Of a stretch of 64,000 bases of DNA, positions 23,576-34,201 are shown in pieces. How positions within the stretch are numbered: position 1 is the stretch's first letter; each line of letters begins with the position of its first letter. The DNA is from Archegozetes longisetosus (taxonomy: Eukaryota; Arthropoda; Arachnida; Sarcoptiformes; Trhypochthoniidae). The notes beneath the pieces were generated by a model that saw nothing but the letters and a program-made list of their open reading frames with translations, was not told the origin of the DNA and searched no databases. Made by a program: the position numbers and the translations under genes. The stretch spans positions 627,804 to 691,803 of the forward strand of contig JAEMBT020000006.1 in assembly GCA_018873245.2 (NCBI GenBank), in the 5' to 3' direction.

Positions 23576-24142
23576 CTAATATCTAACATATCCCGCATTG
23601 GCAACAATAGCGACCGGTTGTGGGTTGGTCCTAACAACAGCTAAATATCTTCTCCTTCTCCGGATGTAAAACACAAGAATCGCTATTTTCAACGGAATTA
23701 CGATTCCAACAAAAATCCAAACCCATGTATAATCGTAGCTATAATGATAGCTATAGGAATAACTTGAATAGGTGCACTTTTGACCATTGGTATAATCTGC
23801 ATAATAATCGCTATAACAATTACAATATCCACTACTACTACAATATCTGTTGGAATCATAAGTCTGACATTCATAAGAATAAGAACAACTAAAATATACG
23901 CATTTTCCCAAGGAGTTATCATATTTGTAATTAGGAGCACATCTGCATTGATAATCAACACATTTCTGGTTATAACCCGAACAATAACTGTCGTAAGTAC
24001 AATATCCCAAGTAAGACGAAGAAAGTTGCTTAGTATTATTAGTCGAAGAATTGTTGGCATGTAATTCGAATAAATTTTTACAATTAGCATAACCAATGAT
24101 GGTTGAAATTAATAAAATTATAATTTTTGATTTAACGCCCAT
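23576..24142 (-). CDS. Short EB-like membrane protein (one module pair)
   Basis: I chose the ATG at 24142 because it gives a compact signal peptide (MGVKSKIIILLISTIIGYANC); an in-frame ATG 16 codons upstream would bury it. The 188-residue product has one A/B pair of six-cysteine modules, a Ser/Tyr-rich linker, a helix (WIFVGIVIPLKIAILVFYI), a run of arginines and a short tail ending YVRY. It lacks the PPPY tail of the long members. Its module pair is nearly identical in DNA to the first pair of the 7543-8924 gene. Role unknown; likely cell surface. It has a tandem twin at 26050-26615. Confidence 0.85.
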   Translation of the reverse strand: MGVKSKIIILLISTIIGYANCKNLFELHANNSSTNNTKQLSSSYLGYCTYDSYCSGYNQKCVDYQCRCAPNYKYDNSLGKCVYFSCSYSYECQTYDSNRYCSSSGYCNCYSDYYADYTNGQKCTYSSYSYSYHYSYDYTWVWIFVGIVIPLKIAILVFYIRRRRRYLAVVRTNPQPVAIVANAGYVRY

Positions 24143-24326
24143 TTTTACTCGAAAAGTTTTAGCACTAGTAATATTCTGTACAGTTTTCAACTATGTTTGT
24201 TAAGGCTTCAGGAATATTATACACTATATATACTGAAATGAAATTATATGATATCGCACTTTTATTACGAAGTCATATGCGATTGCATCGATTTAATCAA
24301 TTAATCGCAATATTTATACAATAGAA

Positions 24327-24677
24327 ATGGAACTGTTGGTAACTCTTGTAATAATACGACTTCATATTCTTATCTTATTTTCACATGACAATCAAGTATT
24401 CCATATCAATGATTTGTCAAATCTCTTACTGCGAACACAAATATCTCCACTAATATTACACTCTGAAATAGAGAATTGTTTTGATTGTTTTAGTAGTTTG
24501 AAAATTGCAATTATCGACTATTTTTTCAAAATTACTCAGATAATTCAAAATACGCGTGCCACCAGTTTCGGTTTCGCCGGAACAGTCCTGGAATTAAGAG
24601 ATTTGTGTCCCATGTCCCGGGAAAGCATAAATTGGAATATCCAGTATCCAAGAATGAATTTAAGTCTATTTTTATAA
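24327..24677 (+). CDS. Small ORF duplicated with its paralogue at 26799 (doubtful)
   Basis: A 116-codon frame, divergent from the EB gene 185 bp away. Its first ~75 codons align without gaps to the frame at 26799-27077, with both frames kept open and many third-position differences. The N-terminus is hydrophobic (MELLVTLVIIRLHILILF). No domain is recognised. It may be a decayed gene, a small secreted protein, or chance in AT-rich DNA. Confidence 0.25.
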   Translation: MELLVTLVIIRLHILILFSHDNQVFHINDLSNLLLRTQISPLILHSEIENCFDCFSSLKIAIIDYFFKITQIIQNTRATSFGFAGTVLELRDLCPMSRESINWNIQYPRMNLSLFL

Positions 24678-24975
24678 AGATTATAAAACTTAACTTTTAT
24701 TTAAATTATTTTGAACAAAATTCATCGAGTTTAAGTATTTGTCAATAAATGCTGAAATAAATTTATTTTTAATGCTAAGTCCCAATAGGTATACCTTCTA
24801 AAGAAATGAAGAACTGAAAGTTAAAATTTTGCGAATGGCATTGAATGCGAGTATAAAGTATTAAATCTTAAGAATGAATTCAAACTGTAAGAAGCACAGA
24901 CTATTAATCTCTAACTCTATTAAATCAATCATATGTTTAATCTCTAAACTGCTTATAGTTATGCATTTACAAAAT

Positions 24976-25020
24976 AGTGATTAAAAAATCTTAAAAGTTA
25001 TTTGATTATATAATAAAGAA
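24976..25020. other. Junction between duplicated segments
   Basis: Short AT-rich sequence between the two copies of the segmental duplication; no feature of its own. Confidence 0.3.
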
Positions 25021-25244
25021 GTTATTCATGATTTCGAGAGTTTCTTTTGTTGTATATGCTGATTGATCTATACGATAAAGTTCTATTTATCAGTATAATT
25101 GGTAGCATAATTCGCTATCTCACAATTTGCTAAATCGAACGATTTTATCGAATTGTCATTTGATAGGAACGTTATAGAAAAACTTCTTAACCTGTATGGA
25201 TTCATTATGAATATCTTGCCCTTTTATGAATTTCGAGTAAAAAA

Positions 25245-25795
25245 TTCTTAACATTTCATCAGATATATCTTCTTAAATGTAAAATAGGTAGAATTTCGGT
25301 TATGAAGGCAGCATAAATCCCTGTCTTTGAAACCCCTTAATGCTCGTATAAATATCCCCAAAACTTTAAATGACTTTTAGACTAACAATAGTAAACGACT
25401 TAGTGCTACTTGAGCCGCTAATTTAGAATATATTTCGTAACGATAGCTCGAGAAGCGTGCGTTCAAGAAGTTGTTCCAACAAAAGATATCAAGACTGATG
25501 TAATGTATGTCTTCAAACGAGAAGTTAGTGTATAAACATATTTATCATCTACGACCATGGATCTCGGTGATAATCATATTTATACTCTGATCATTTGTTT
25601 CAAGTTGTACACTATCTTTGTTTTGATATCTTTTGTTGGGACAACTAAACACTCACACTCTATTATAGTTTTAATGTTTAAAATATTTACTATACAAAAA
25701 ATAGTGACATACTGTGCATAAACCAGTTTTTGGGGTTAAAGTTAGAAGTAGGGAATTCTCTGAGTAACTGCCTGCACAACCGAAATCTTTCCATA
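25245..25795. mobile_element. Insertion in copy B, hairpin element
   Basis: Absent from copy A, so an insertion (or a deletion in A). Near its ends lie inverted matches (GATTTCGGTTGTGCAGGCAG as reverse complement on the right, GAATTTCGGTTATGAAGGCAG-like on the left at about 25290). Its core is an imperfect hairpin (25465-25650) whose arms read GTTGTYCCAACAAAAGATAT and whose apex is CATGGATC. The apex and arms recur at 62.4 kb. Confidence 0.6.
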
Positions 25796-26049
25796 AAATA
25801 AACTTTATTATGAAACCTTGAAATAGATTTTTTTGATTGAAGATTGGGAACAAACTACTTTAATTTACTGATATCTAACAAATTTACAAGTATTTTCTTG
25901 ACCTTTTAGAACTAGATACAACAACAAAATGGTTTGTGGTTTTATGAAAGGTTTTAGAATATATTGAACTTTATTTAATACTTAAAAAATCACTTATAAT
26001 TAAATATTAGTATACAAGAAATTACTAATTTATAGATCTATTGTTAGAA

Positions 26050-26615
26050 CTAATATCTAACATATCCCGCATTGGCAACAATAGCGACCGGTTGTGGATT
26101 GGTCCTAACAACAGCTAAATATCTTCTCCTTCTCCGGATGTAAAACACAAGAATCGCTATTTTCAACGGAATTACGATTCCAACAAAAATCCAAACCCAT
26201 GTATAATCGTAGCTATAATGATAGCTATAGGAATAACTTGAATAGGTGCACTTTTGACCATTGGTATAATCTGCATAATAATCGCTATAACAATTACAAT
26301 ATCCACTACTACTACAATATCTGTTGGAATCATAAGTCTGACATTCATAAGAATAAGAACAACTAAAATATATGCATTTTCCCAAAGTGTAGTCATATTT
26401 GTAATTAGGAGCACATCTGCATTGATAATCAACACATTTCTGGTTATAAACCGAACAATAACTGTCGTAAGTACAATATCCCAAGTAAGACGAAGAAAGT
26501 TGCTTAGTATTATTAGTCAAAGAATTGTTGGCATTTAATTCGAATAAATTTTACATTTGGCATAACCAATGATGGTTGAAATTAATAAAATTATAATTTT
26601 TGATTTAACGCCCAT
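26050..26615 (-). CDS. Short EB-like membrane protein, twin of 23576-24142 (one-base break)
   Basis: Near-copy of the 188-residue neighbour, from the same ATG (MGVKSK...). At 26549-26552 the plus strand has four Ts where copy A has five, so the frame breaks just after the signal peptide. From codon 31 onward it is open to the same C-terminus: one A/B module pair, helix and Arg-rich tail. The module pair shows several replacements (CSVYNQ, YDYTLGKC). Either a recently killed duplicate or an intact gene with a consensus error. Role as for its twin, unknown. Confidence 0.7.
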
Positions 26616-26798
26616 TTTTACTCCAAAAGTTTTAGCACTAGTAATATTCTGTACAGTTTTCAACTATGTTTATTAAGGTTTCAACAATATGTGCACTATG
26701 TATTCTGATATGCAATTATATGATATCGCAGTTTTGTTACGAAATCATATGCGATAATATCGATTCTATCAACTAATCGCAACGCTTATTCAATAGAA

Positions 26799-27077
26799 AT
26801 GAAACTGTTAGTGATTCTTACAATGATACGAACTCGCATTCTTATCTTGTTTCCATATGACAATCAAGTATTCCATATCAATTATTTATCAAATCTCTTA
26901 TTGCGAGCACAAATATTTCCGCTAATATTCTACTGTGAAATAAAAAGTTATTTTGATTGCTTTAGCAATTTAAAAATTGCAATCATTGACTGTTTTTCAA
27001 AATTTATCCAGATAATTGCTCTCAAATGGATAAGTTTTCAATATGATTCCGACAATAACAGAATTTTGATGTTATAG
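26799..27077 (+). CDS. Small ORF, paralogue of 24327 frame (doubtful)
   Basis: A 92-codon frame collinear with the one at 24327 over about 75 codons with no insertion or deletion, ending in unrelated sequence. Hydrophobic N-terminus (MKLLVILTMIRTRILILF). No known domain. Whether it is translated is not shown by the sequence. Confidence 0.25.
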   Translation: MKLLVILTMIRTRILILFPYDNQVFHINYLSNLLLRAQIFPLIFYCEIKSYFDCFSNLKIAIIDCFSKFIQIIALKWISFQYDSDNNRILML

Positions 27078-28074
27078 GACTGAAAGAATATCATTGAAGG
27101 ATATTAAAAAGTGTACTAGCTTGTATTTGAGACTAGAAATTTATTAAAAATTTTTAGGATTCAATACTATGGCCAAATTTTTCTTTAGCTAGTAAAGCTG
27201 ATAGCCTCATCAATAGATGGGAATCCATAATCTTTTGGTTTCTTAGGCTATTGATCACTCTCGGTACCGAAATACTTTAACATAAGCCCATAGATGAACC
27301 TAACTCTAACCATAACACGTTTTAATCTCTGGGAGTTCTTGGTGTACAGAGAGGCGGATATGAAGTCATACGCAAATTACATACAGATTACAGACAGAAT
27401 AGTAATGTTTTCATTATGTAGATTCTCAGTAATAATTTTTATCGATTACAAATTGCGTATAAAGCCGATTTAGTTGATAAAACATTTTATCTCTATACCA
27501 ATTTGCACTAGACATTCATTTGTTCATTGTTTCAAAAAAATTGTTTGAGGACTGCATTTTGCTTTTTATTGAATTTGACTCATTACAACAAGTATTGTAA
27601 TGATTAACTTGATTTTCTGGATAATACAATATTCAAGTGATTCAAATTCTTAACTTCAATGGTTTTAAATCAATTTAAGTTGTTCGTGATATACCTTGAT
27701 ATCATTTCATCATATATTCGAAATTAAGTTTAATTAACAGTTCATTAAATCAGTAAAATATTGTTTTTTCAATTCCGTACATTTTTAAAATATGGTTTAA
27801 TTGATTAACACCATTCAGTATTTAGTATCTAATGATATATACTTTTATAATTTGCAAAATAAATTCTTTGCGAACAACTCGAATTTTACAGATTCAGAAA
27901 TATTCTATTTTTTGCCAAACGTTTTCGAATTTCAAAAATTATTTTCAGCTCTTTAACAATTTATTTAATATAAAATGAATATTAAAGCCTAAACCAATTC
28001 TAAAATATTATATTGAAAAAGATTTTATTTCGAAAGATCAATATTAGAACAACTCTAAATGAAATATTTCTAGT
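27078..28074. other. Intergenic, nothing recognised
   Basis: AT-rich DNA downstream of the duplicated block and of the minus-strand MARF1-like gene, whose 3' UTR should be at its right edge. No gene seen. Confidence 0.4.
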
Positions 28075-31043
28075 CTATTTTTGGTAACAAGATTTCCACT
28101 TAACGACCCTTTCTTTCCAAATGACATCTTTTTCTATATTATTAAAATATTTTTCAGCCAAACGAAGCAATGTTTCGGATTTTTCCTTAGATCTTGCCGT
28201 AACAAAAGTAAAACTTTTCCATTACAGAACTTGAACTTAGCATCACGTCCCACATCGACAATATCCTCACCACAGATTTCGTCGTCGTCCCAACTGTCGA
28301 CCTCGTCTTGAACCAGCTTCAGAACATCGTCAGTATGATCAGTCCAAACACCAGATATAATAGACTTTCTATTATCGAATTCATTATTAGAATGGTTATT
28401 ATCTCTATTATGACCACCACTTATGCTGTCAAAAAATTTCGACTTCCCATTACTATTACTTCCGTAACGATTCTCGTAAAAGACCAATAGAGCAGATAGT
28501 CCTTCATTAACACTATATAGCAACTCGTCCATTTCTGTACAATTATGTATACCAAAATAATTTGTTATATATTTCTCTTTTTGAGCTGTCAAAGTCTCAT
28601 ATAAATATTTTAAACTAAATTTATCCGGATTTAAATCGTATAAAATGCTAGCGAACAATTTCGTGTTCATTCGAATTTTATTTAACTTTTCTTTCAATTT
28701 CTCTTTGGATATAATTCTTGTATTATTTCCTTCCATACTATTATTAGATTCTTGTTTATCCGACTTGTCATTACTGTTATCCTTAATATTCAAATCGTTC
28801 AAACTATTGGATTCATTAAAAGTTTCTAAACTTTGCAATGACTTAGATTCACTTAAGCTATCATCATATTTGTGTTGAGCGAATAACTGCCAAAAGACAT
28901 TTTTCTCCACATTATTAAACTTGATTTTCGCAATGTTCACAATTTTTTATTCCATTCCTCATTAGCCGAAGTAACAAAAAGCGCGGCCTTTCCACTTTTA
29001 CTATAAAAATTTTTACTTCGAGTCACATCTAAGATAATATTCGGATCTATTTTCCATTGCATAACAATTTTCCTCACATAAAACAAAACGTTTTCATCCT
29101 TCCTAGTATTCAAACCTTTAATAACAGACTTACAATTATCATTATATTGTTGCCAATTAGTTATATTGGTTGAATTAGACATTGAACTACTAGTCGAAAC
29201 AAGTTTTTCGATGTGATCGAAATTGTAATCAGTTTTGATGTAATTGAAATTAAAAAATCTCCATTGGATATGTTTATCAGAATTGTTGAACCTTTTTTTC
29301 GCCATATTTACGATCTTTTGGTTAGCGCTTTCGCTGACCGCAGTCACAAACAGTTCCGCTTTTCCGTCCTTGTCTGAAAAATTCTTATTCCGAAACACTA
29401 CTTCAATCATTTCGGGTTTACATTCGATTTCGTTCCAATTTTTAACCAAGTTTCTAACTAATTGTAAAACATTATCATTTTTTTTCGTGAACAGACCAGT
29501 TATGACTGATTTAGTCGTATCGGGAACTGATTGGACACCTCCTGAAATATAATTTTCGATCTTATTTTCGACTCTATTCTCCGAATCACTATTTAGAACA
29601 ACTCTGACTGGATCGTTATAAAATTCAACTTTGAGCCTTTTGCCGAATGCGTCCATTCCTGTCATACGATTCGAAGATCGTAAGGCATCATCCGTACAAA
29701 CATAAGCAATTAGAGCATATTCAGTGTTTAACTCAATTATTTTCCCGCCACAATTGATGCTAAGCATTGATAGCCGTTTATGTATTAGATCAGGTTTGAC
29801 GAGTGGCGGCCAACCGGACACTTTCAATATAACTGTTAAAGAAAAATTTCAATTTAGATTCGATGCTCATATTTTAGTGATATTTATCAAATGAACTTTT
29901 AATTTTTTGGTTATAGAAATACAAAGAGTATCGGCTGGCAGATATATTCCTAATGAATGGAAATGGTTTCTTGCTGCAGGAAGATGCAGGATGAATGTTG
30001 ATTGTTTGATAGGGTTCTAATATGCAATTCGATGTATTTTCAGAGTAATTAGCATTTAATTTGATGGATAGTCTATACATAATTTCAATGATTACATATC
30101 TATGTCTATATTATTCCTCATTTGATTTGCAAAAAATTTATATGAAATTCTAAAGAATGTTGTGTCTTAATGGTATGACATTTCACGTGATGTACGAATT
30201 GTTATATGAGTGCTTATTAACAATTTATCAGTCTCTGTTTCATAACTGACGTGAATGTTAACAATTTATTATTAACCTACAAGCTATTGTATTCAAGGAA
30301 TCAGTTTAGGAGCGAAAAAGATATCAAACAAAACACTTTTCTTGCATCAGACTACAAATTACTATGCTTTTCTTTCAGTTTAAGATATCAAAAGCATAAT
30401 CAATAAAAGATTCGAACAATAGGAAAACTCTTATCAAATAATGACAACAATTAATAACTAGAAACAATAAAATGAATAAAATACAATAATCATAAGGAAA
30501 ATTATTCTAAAGTAAAAGCATTAACTAACAATAATACAAACCTGTTTGCCCCATTTCTTCACAATTTTCGTCCTCAACTTTATCAAGTATTTCATCGATC
30601 AAATACGATTCCTTAACTAAATTAAGCAAAGGCTGAGAAGCGCTTTCTCCATAGATTAGTACAACTTGTAGTCCCTTCTGAAGCGCAATTTGTATCGATC
30701 TCTTAAAATTGATATCACCAGTGATGATAACAACCAGAGCGTTCGGACCATGTTGGTAAATAAATTTATCAATTTCTTCTTTAAGTTTTTCGTCTGCAGC
30801 ATTCTTAGAGGTGGCGTTTGCATAAAGAACATCAATGCCATTATTGCTCAGTCTTTTACTGATATCCTCTTTATTTCTCGTATCCCATGCACAACAAAAT
30901 TCTAGCGGAAATGTACATTCCGGATGTTTCTCTTCTATGAAATTACGTAAACCTCTGGCTATTCCATTGGATTTTTTGCGTAAAATATTGAGATTTGGAC
31001 AGTTTTCGATATCCCAGAATATACCTAAAGGAACTTTAGTCAT
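28075..31043 (-). CDS. MARF1-like NYN-RRM protein with LOTUS-like region and three tandem repeats
   Basis: Exon 1 is 31043-30542 and exon 2 starts at 29832 (donor ACAG|GTTTGT, acceptor TTTAACAG|TTATAT, phase 1). Exon 1 is a NYN RNase domain: FWDIENC (Asp11), ADEKLKEEI (Asp84), TGDINF (Asp110). Exon 2 opens with an RRM of the MARF1/limkain-b1 type (NCGGKI, DAFGKRLKVEF). Then come three related units of about 90 residues, each starting SVIxGLxTxKxDxVL and ending KIVNxAKxxFNN; between units 2 and 3 is a LOTUS/OST-HTH-like stretch (FASILYDLNPDKFSLKYLYE). MARF1 relatives cleave or silence RNA, especially in germ cells. Two single-base shortfalls break the frame, at the T run 28943-28948 and at the A run 28210-28213; the repeat pattern resumes in the next frame each time, and then ends with TAG at 28075. 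The start is the first ATG of the NYN frame. Confidence 0.75.
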
Positions 31044-32506
31044 TTCAAAAATCGATTAATTAATATGGACCCAAAATTTTCATATATTTGCTTTATATTC
31101 CTCAACTATTAAATTAATAAAACAAATTTACACTTTCTTGTAGCAATGTTTTTAAAATGGAGTAAAGAACTGTAATGATAGCAGTTGTGTAGCCATGAGT
31201 TTTATCAGTTAGTAAACAAGTTTTACTCTTGTTTTATAGAATAGAGATAAAACAATCATTTTTGAATAGCTAAGCATTGGTTTCCACACACAAAAAGTAT
31301 TCATAAAACTTTTTATATTTTATATCCTAAAATAGGCTAAAGAATAGTGAAACTTTTAGCAAATCTGCGGAAATTAAAAATCCCAAATTCAAACTTCAAA
31401 GTTTCACAATCATAGTTAAAATAGATTTCGATTCAGTTCGAAGTAACGCAATTCAATCTAATAAGATACAAACAGCATATTAATGCTTCTATATCGGAGA
31501 AAAATTTCCGATAAATCAATTAAATTAAATTTTCTTTAGTGAATTTACAACTTTATTGTCTTTTATAACTCTATTTTAAATAATTTATGAATTTTCTTTG
31601 AAGTAAACTTACCGATTTGTGACCACTGAAAGTTACATTATTTTAAAACCAGCTTAAATCAGTAAAGATAAATTTCGAAGGAGTCATAAACTCCTTATAG
31701 AAAAGAATTTTGAAAAATCAGGTAAAACAATTCTTATTGATTAGTTGTTACATTAAAATATTCAAAGAATCGTTTGAAGTAAGTTTTCTCTGGTTAAAAT
31801 GCTAGCTGTAACATTATATTTTACATATTTCTATAAGTTATAGTTTTTTACAATTTGAAATTAGGTTTAGTTCACAAGAATATCTTCTAAATTAGTCGAA
31901 TCAAAATTTACTACGGATTTTCAAGGTAATTAAACGAATAACACTTTAACTTGAATTATTTATTAAAATTCAATAAAATATAATTTTTATGAACATTGAA
32001 TGACATGAGAAGATTACTTCCATCATATTACTGCAGGTATTGGCGTAATTCTAAGGTTCACTCAATTTTTATCAACGCAGAATGACCTCATACAGTATTA
32101 ATACAAGTGTTTTTTCTTGCTTACTTTTATCATTCCCTTTGCTTTCAAATTAATATAAACAGTTTCGTTTGTTTAAAACACTGCAATTGAATTACTTGTA
32201 CTATGAAGTAATATTTCAAATATTTTAAAGTTCAAATTATTATGAGTTAAATAAACACAATATTTATACAATAGTGAAATTTTCTTTTTCAAAAGTGAGA
32301 TAGATTTGGACAGGCATTATAAATGAAACTTAATTTTAAATAAAAAGAAAGAATTTCCGATCTTGAAAGTTTTTTACGTTGTTGTATCGTATCAGAGCTA
32401 TTCTTACAAGAGATTATGAGTGTCCACCAGGAGTTAATCTATTTCAATACCATCCTGTTTGATGATGAGTGATTCGGAATATAGTCGTAGCTTCTCACCT
32501 GTAAAG
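31044..32506. other. Intergenic, nothing recognised
   Basis: AT-rich upstream region of the MARF1-like gene, so its promoter should be here. No coding or repeat structure was recognised. Confidence 0.4.
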
Positions 32507-32622
32507 CAGTGACTTTTCGGCGATAAAAGCAGTCAAATCGGTCGATAGTCAGTAGTAAAAATTTCAAAATCAGTAGTTAAATCGATTTTTATTGCGAATG
32601 TAAGATAGTCTAAATTAAGATA

Positions 32623-33035
32623 TTAGGGTTTTGCTTATGTAATGCGGTTTTTGTTAGTAAAATTGCACCGGTCGCCCGGATTCAGGATTGTCTTCGACAC
32701 TGAAGTCGTTGTTTCAGAAGCGCGAAAACCATCGCTGAGACTGACTCACACTCAGAGCTTTGCGATCATATGTGTTTCGAATGTGTTGTGCAGCTTCGGT
32801 AGCATTTGATCCCCGATCAAATTCATACAACAAACAATGTCTTATGTGAGTCTTAGTCGGAAACTCTTCAGCCATTTTGGACAAAATTTATTTAAAGATT
32901 ATTTGTCAATAATTTGAGTTTAGATATCACTCTTTTGGATGACTTTCCAAAAACATTTGTAAACAATCGATTACTGATTCAAAATTGACCTCAAACATAA
33001 CGTTAAAAAACCTCATTACATAAGCAAAACTCTAA
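32623..33035 (-). mobile_element. mariner deletion derivative, 413 bp
   Basis: TIRs begin TTAGGGTTTTGCTTATGTAA on the left and TTAGAGTTTTGCTTATGTAA on the right (reverse complement), running about 28 bases. TA duplications flank both ends (32621-32622, 33036-33037). The element keeps only the start of the transposase gene (32875-32654, minus). Confidence 0.85.
32654..32875 (-). pseudogene. mariner transposase N-terminal HTH fragment
   Basis: A 73-codon frame from ATG at 32875 reads IRHCLLYEFDRGSNATEAAQ, later SQRWFSRF, stop, NNDFSVEDNPESGRP. This is the first helix-turn-helix of mariner transposases, which binds the TIRs. One in-frame TGA lies at codon 54. The second HTH and the DDD catalytic domain are missing, so it cannot transpose by itself. 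Confidence 0.85.
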
Positions 33036-33832
33036 TATTATGACATAGAATGACTTATGGAAGGTACTAGTTTACATTAAGAATAGAGTTGTATTTTATA
33101 ACATTAAGCAATACAATGTTTTCTAGTAATAAACCTTATCTTCAATTGTTTAAAATATTTTTACATTGCGAGAATGATCTTCCGACATCAGCTGAGGCAA
33201 AGGTGCACACATAATATTAACTCTGTTTTCTATATTTGATTTTACTTTTGAGATGAAATAAAATACTGTTAAAGTCAAGTATTTACCCGTATATAAATGA
33301 AATTATGAATAGTTGCAAACTGTTCCCTGTTTTCTGAGAGTTGTCTTATAAAGTTCACTAAAATTGGTAGAAAATAGTTAAATCGGCTCATAAGTTCAAA
33401 ACCAGTTCTGTTTGATGGCAAAGTATAAAATCGGTAAAGACTGGTAGAATATGAGTTTATATTTGAAATCTAAAGACAACTTGAGCTAATGAGCATCTAA
33501 TGATCACGGAAGATAAGAACTGAGGAAAAAACGGTTTTCGCCAATAAGTCACTGTTCTATTCATCTGTTCCACATCGAAAAGTGAAAGTTAACTCAAGAT
33601 TGTCATTAATCTAGCCTCTAGAACTAAATTCAGAGCCTTTAAGGGTCGCATTTTAGATCTGCAGGCTACAGTAAACCCCTGAATGAAAAATCTCTAGTTA
33701 GAGATAATTCGCATATAGTTATCGCAATTACAATTTGCGTATCTGCAACTGTAGACTTTGAGATCATTATCAAATAAAAAGTCTTTAGATGGACACTGCT
33801 GCTATCGTTATCACCATCAATATCACTACTTT

Positions 33833-34041
33833 AGCTGAGGAAGCGGTTCCTTAAGCTTAATCAAATAATCCTGAAACTGTATAACAATACAAGCAAAGCC
33901 AATATACACATAATTTCATTATCACCATCTTTGGTCATGGATCAGTTGGTGATGATAAAGAAATCATGTTTATATCGGTTTTGTTTGTGTTGCAGAGTTT
34001 CAGTATGGTTTGATTAAGCTTTAAGAACCACTTGTTCAGCT
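33833..34041. repeat. Hairpin element with CATGGATC apex
   Basis: Arms pair as AGCTGAGGAAGCGGTTCCTTAAGCTTAATCA (first 20 AGCTGAGGAAGCGGTTCCTT) with the inverted copy ending at 34041, and CCTGAAACTG with its inverse. The apex is TTATCACCATC...CATGGATC...GGTGATGATAA at 33919-33958. No coding sequence. Related apex sequences occur at 25557 and 62466. Confidence 0.6.
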
Positions 34042-34201
34042 GACGCTTCTTCTACAAGCATTATATCTTCAAAGTACATGTATCTTTAATGTATAAACTA
34101 CATAAAAGCAAATATATAATTAATTATTTAAATAAATTTAAATTATCACTATCAATGAAAATAATATTTTAGTTTTATTGTAAATAAAGAGTTGTCACAA
34201 T

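Larger units (their letters stand above)
23095..24975. repeat. Segmental duplication, copy A
   Basis: This block, with the EB gene at 23576-24142 in its middle, is repeated at 25021-27077. Shared landmarks are the sequence around 23100-23330 and 25026-25245, the whole EB gene, and the divergent frame at 24327. The distal part (24725-24975) is also recognisable at about 40620-40710 and 41800-41950, a third, older copy into which a Harbinger element inserted. Confidence 0.75.
25021..27077. repeat. Segmental duplication, copy B
   Basis: Tandem counterpart of 23095-24700. It keeps the same gene order and orientation but contains an extra stretch of about 550 bp at 25245-25795 that interrupts the alignment, and its EB gene has a one-base deletion. 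Divergence is low across the EB gene and higher in the flanks. Confidence 0.75.
32507..33554. repeat. Candidate ~1.05-kb inverted-repeat element containing a mariner insert
   Basis: Left end CAGTGACTTTTCGGCGA and right end (reverse complement) CAGTGACTTATTGGCGA are inverted. No convincing target duplication was found. The interior holds unrelated AT-rich DNA plus the mariner derivative at 32623-33035. Class unknown; the CAG start hints at hAT. Confidence 0.4.

Noticed and set aside
23780-24064. Plus-strand frames rich in Ile/Thr across EB genes (23780-24064, 26254-26538, 8562-8828, 17311-17697)
   Set aside because: They are antisense shadows of the cysteine- and tyrosine-rich minus-strand genes; the repeating codon pattern forces them open.
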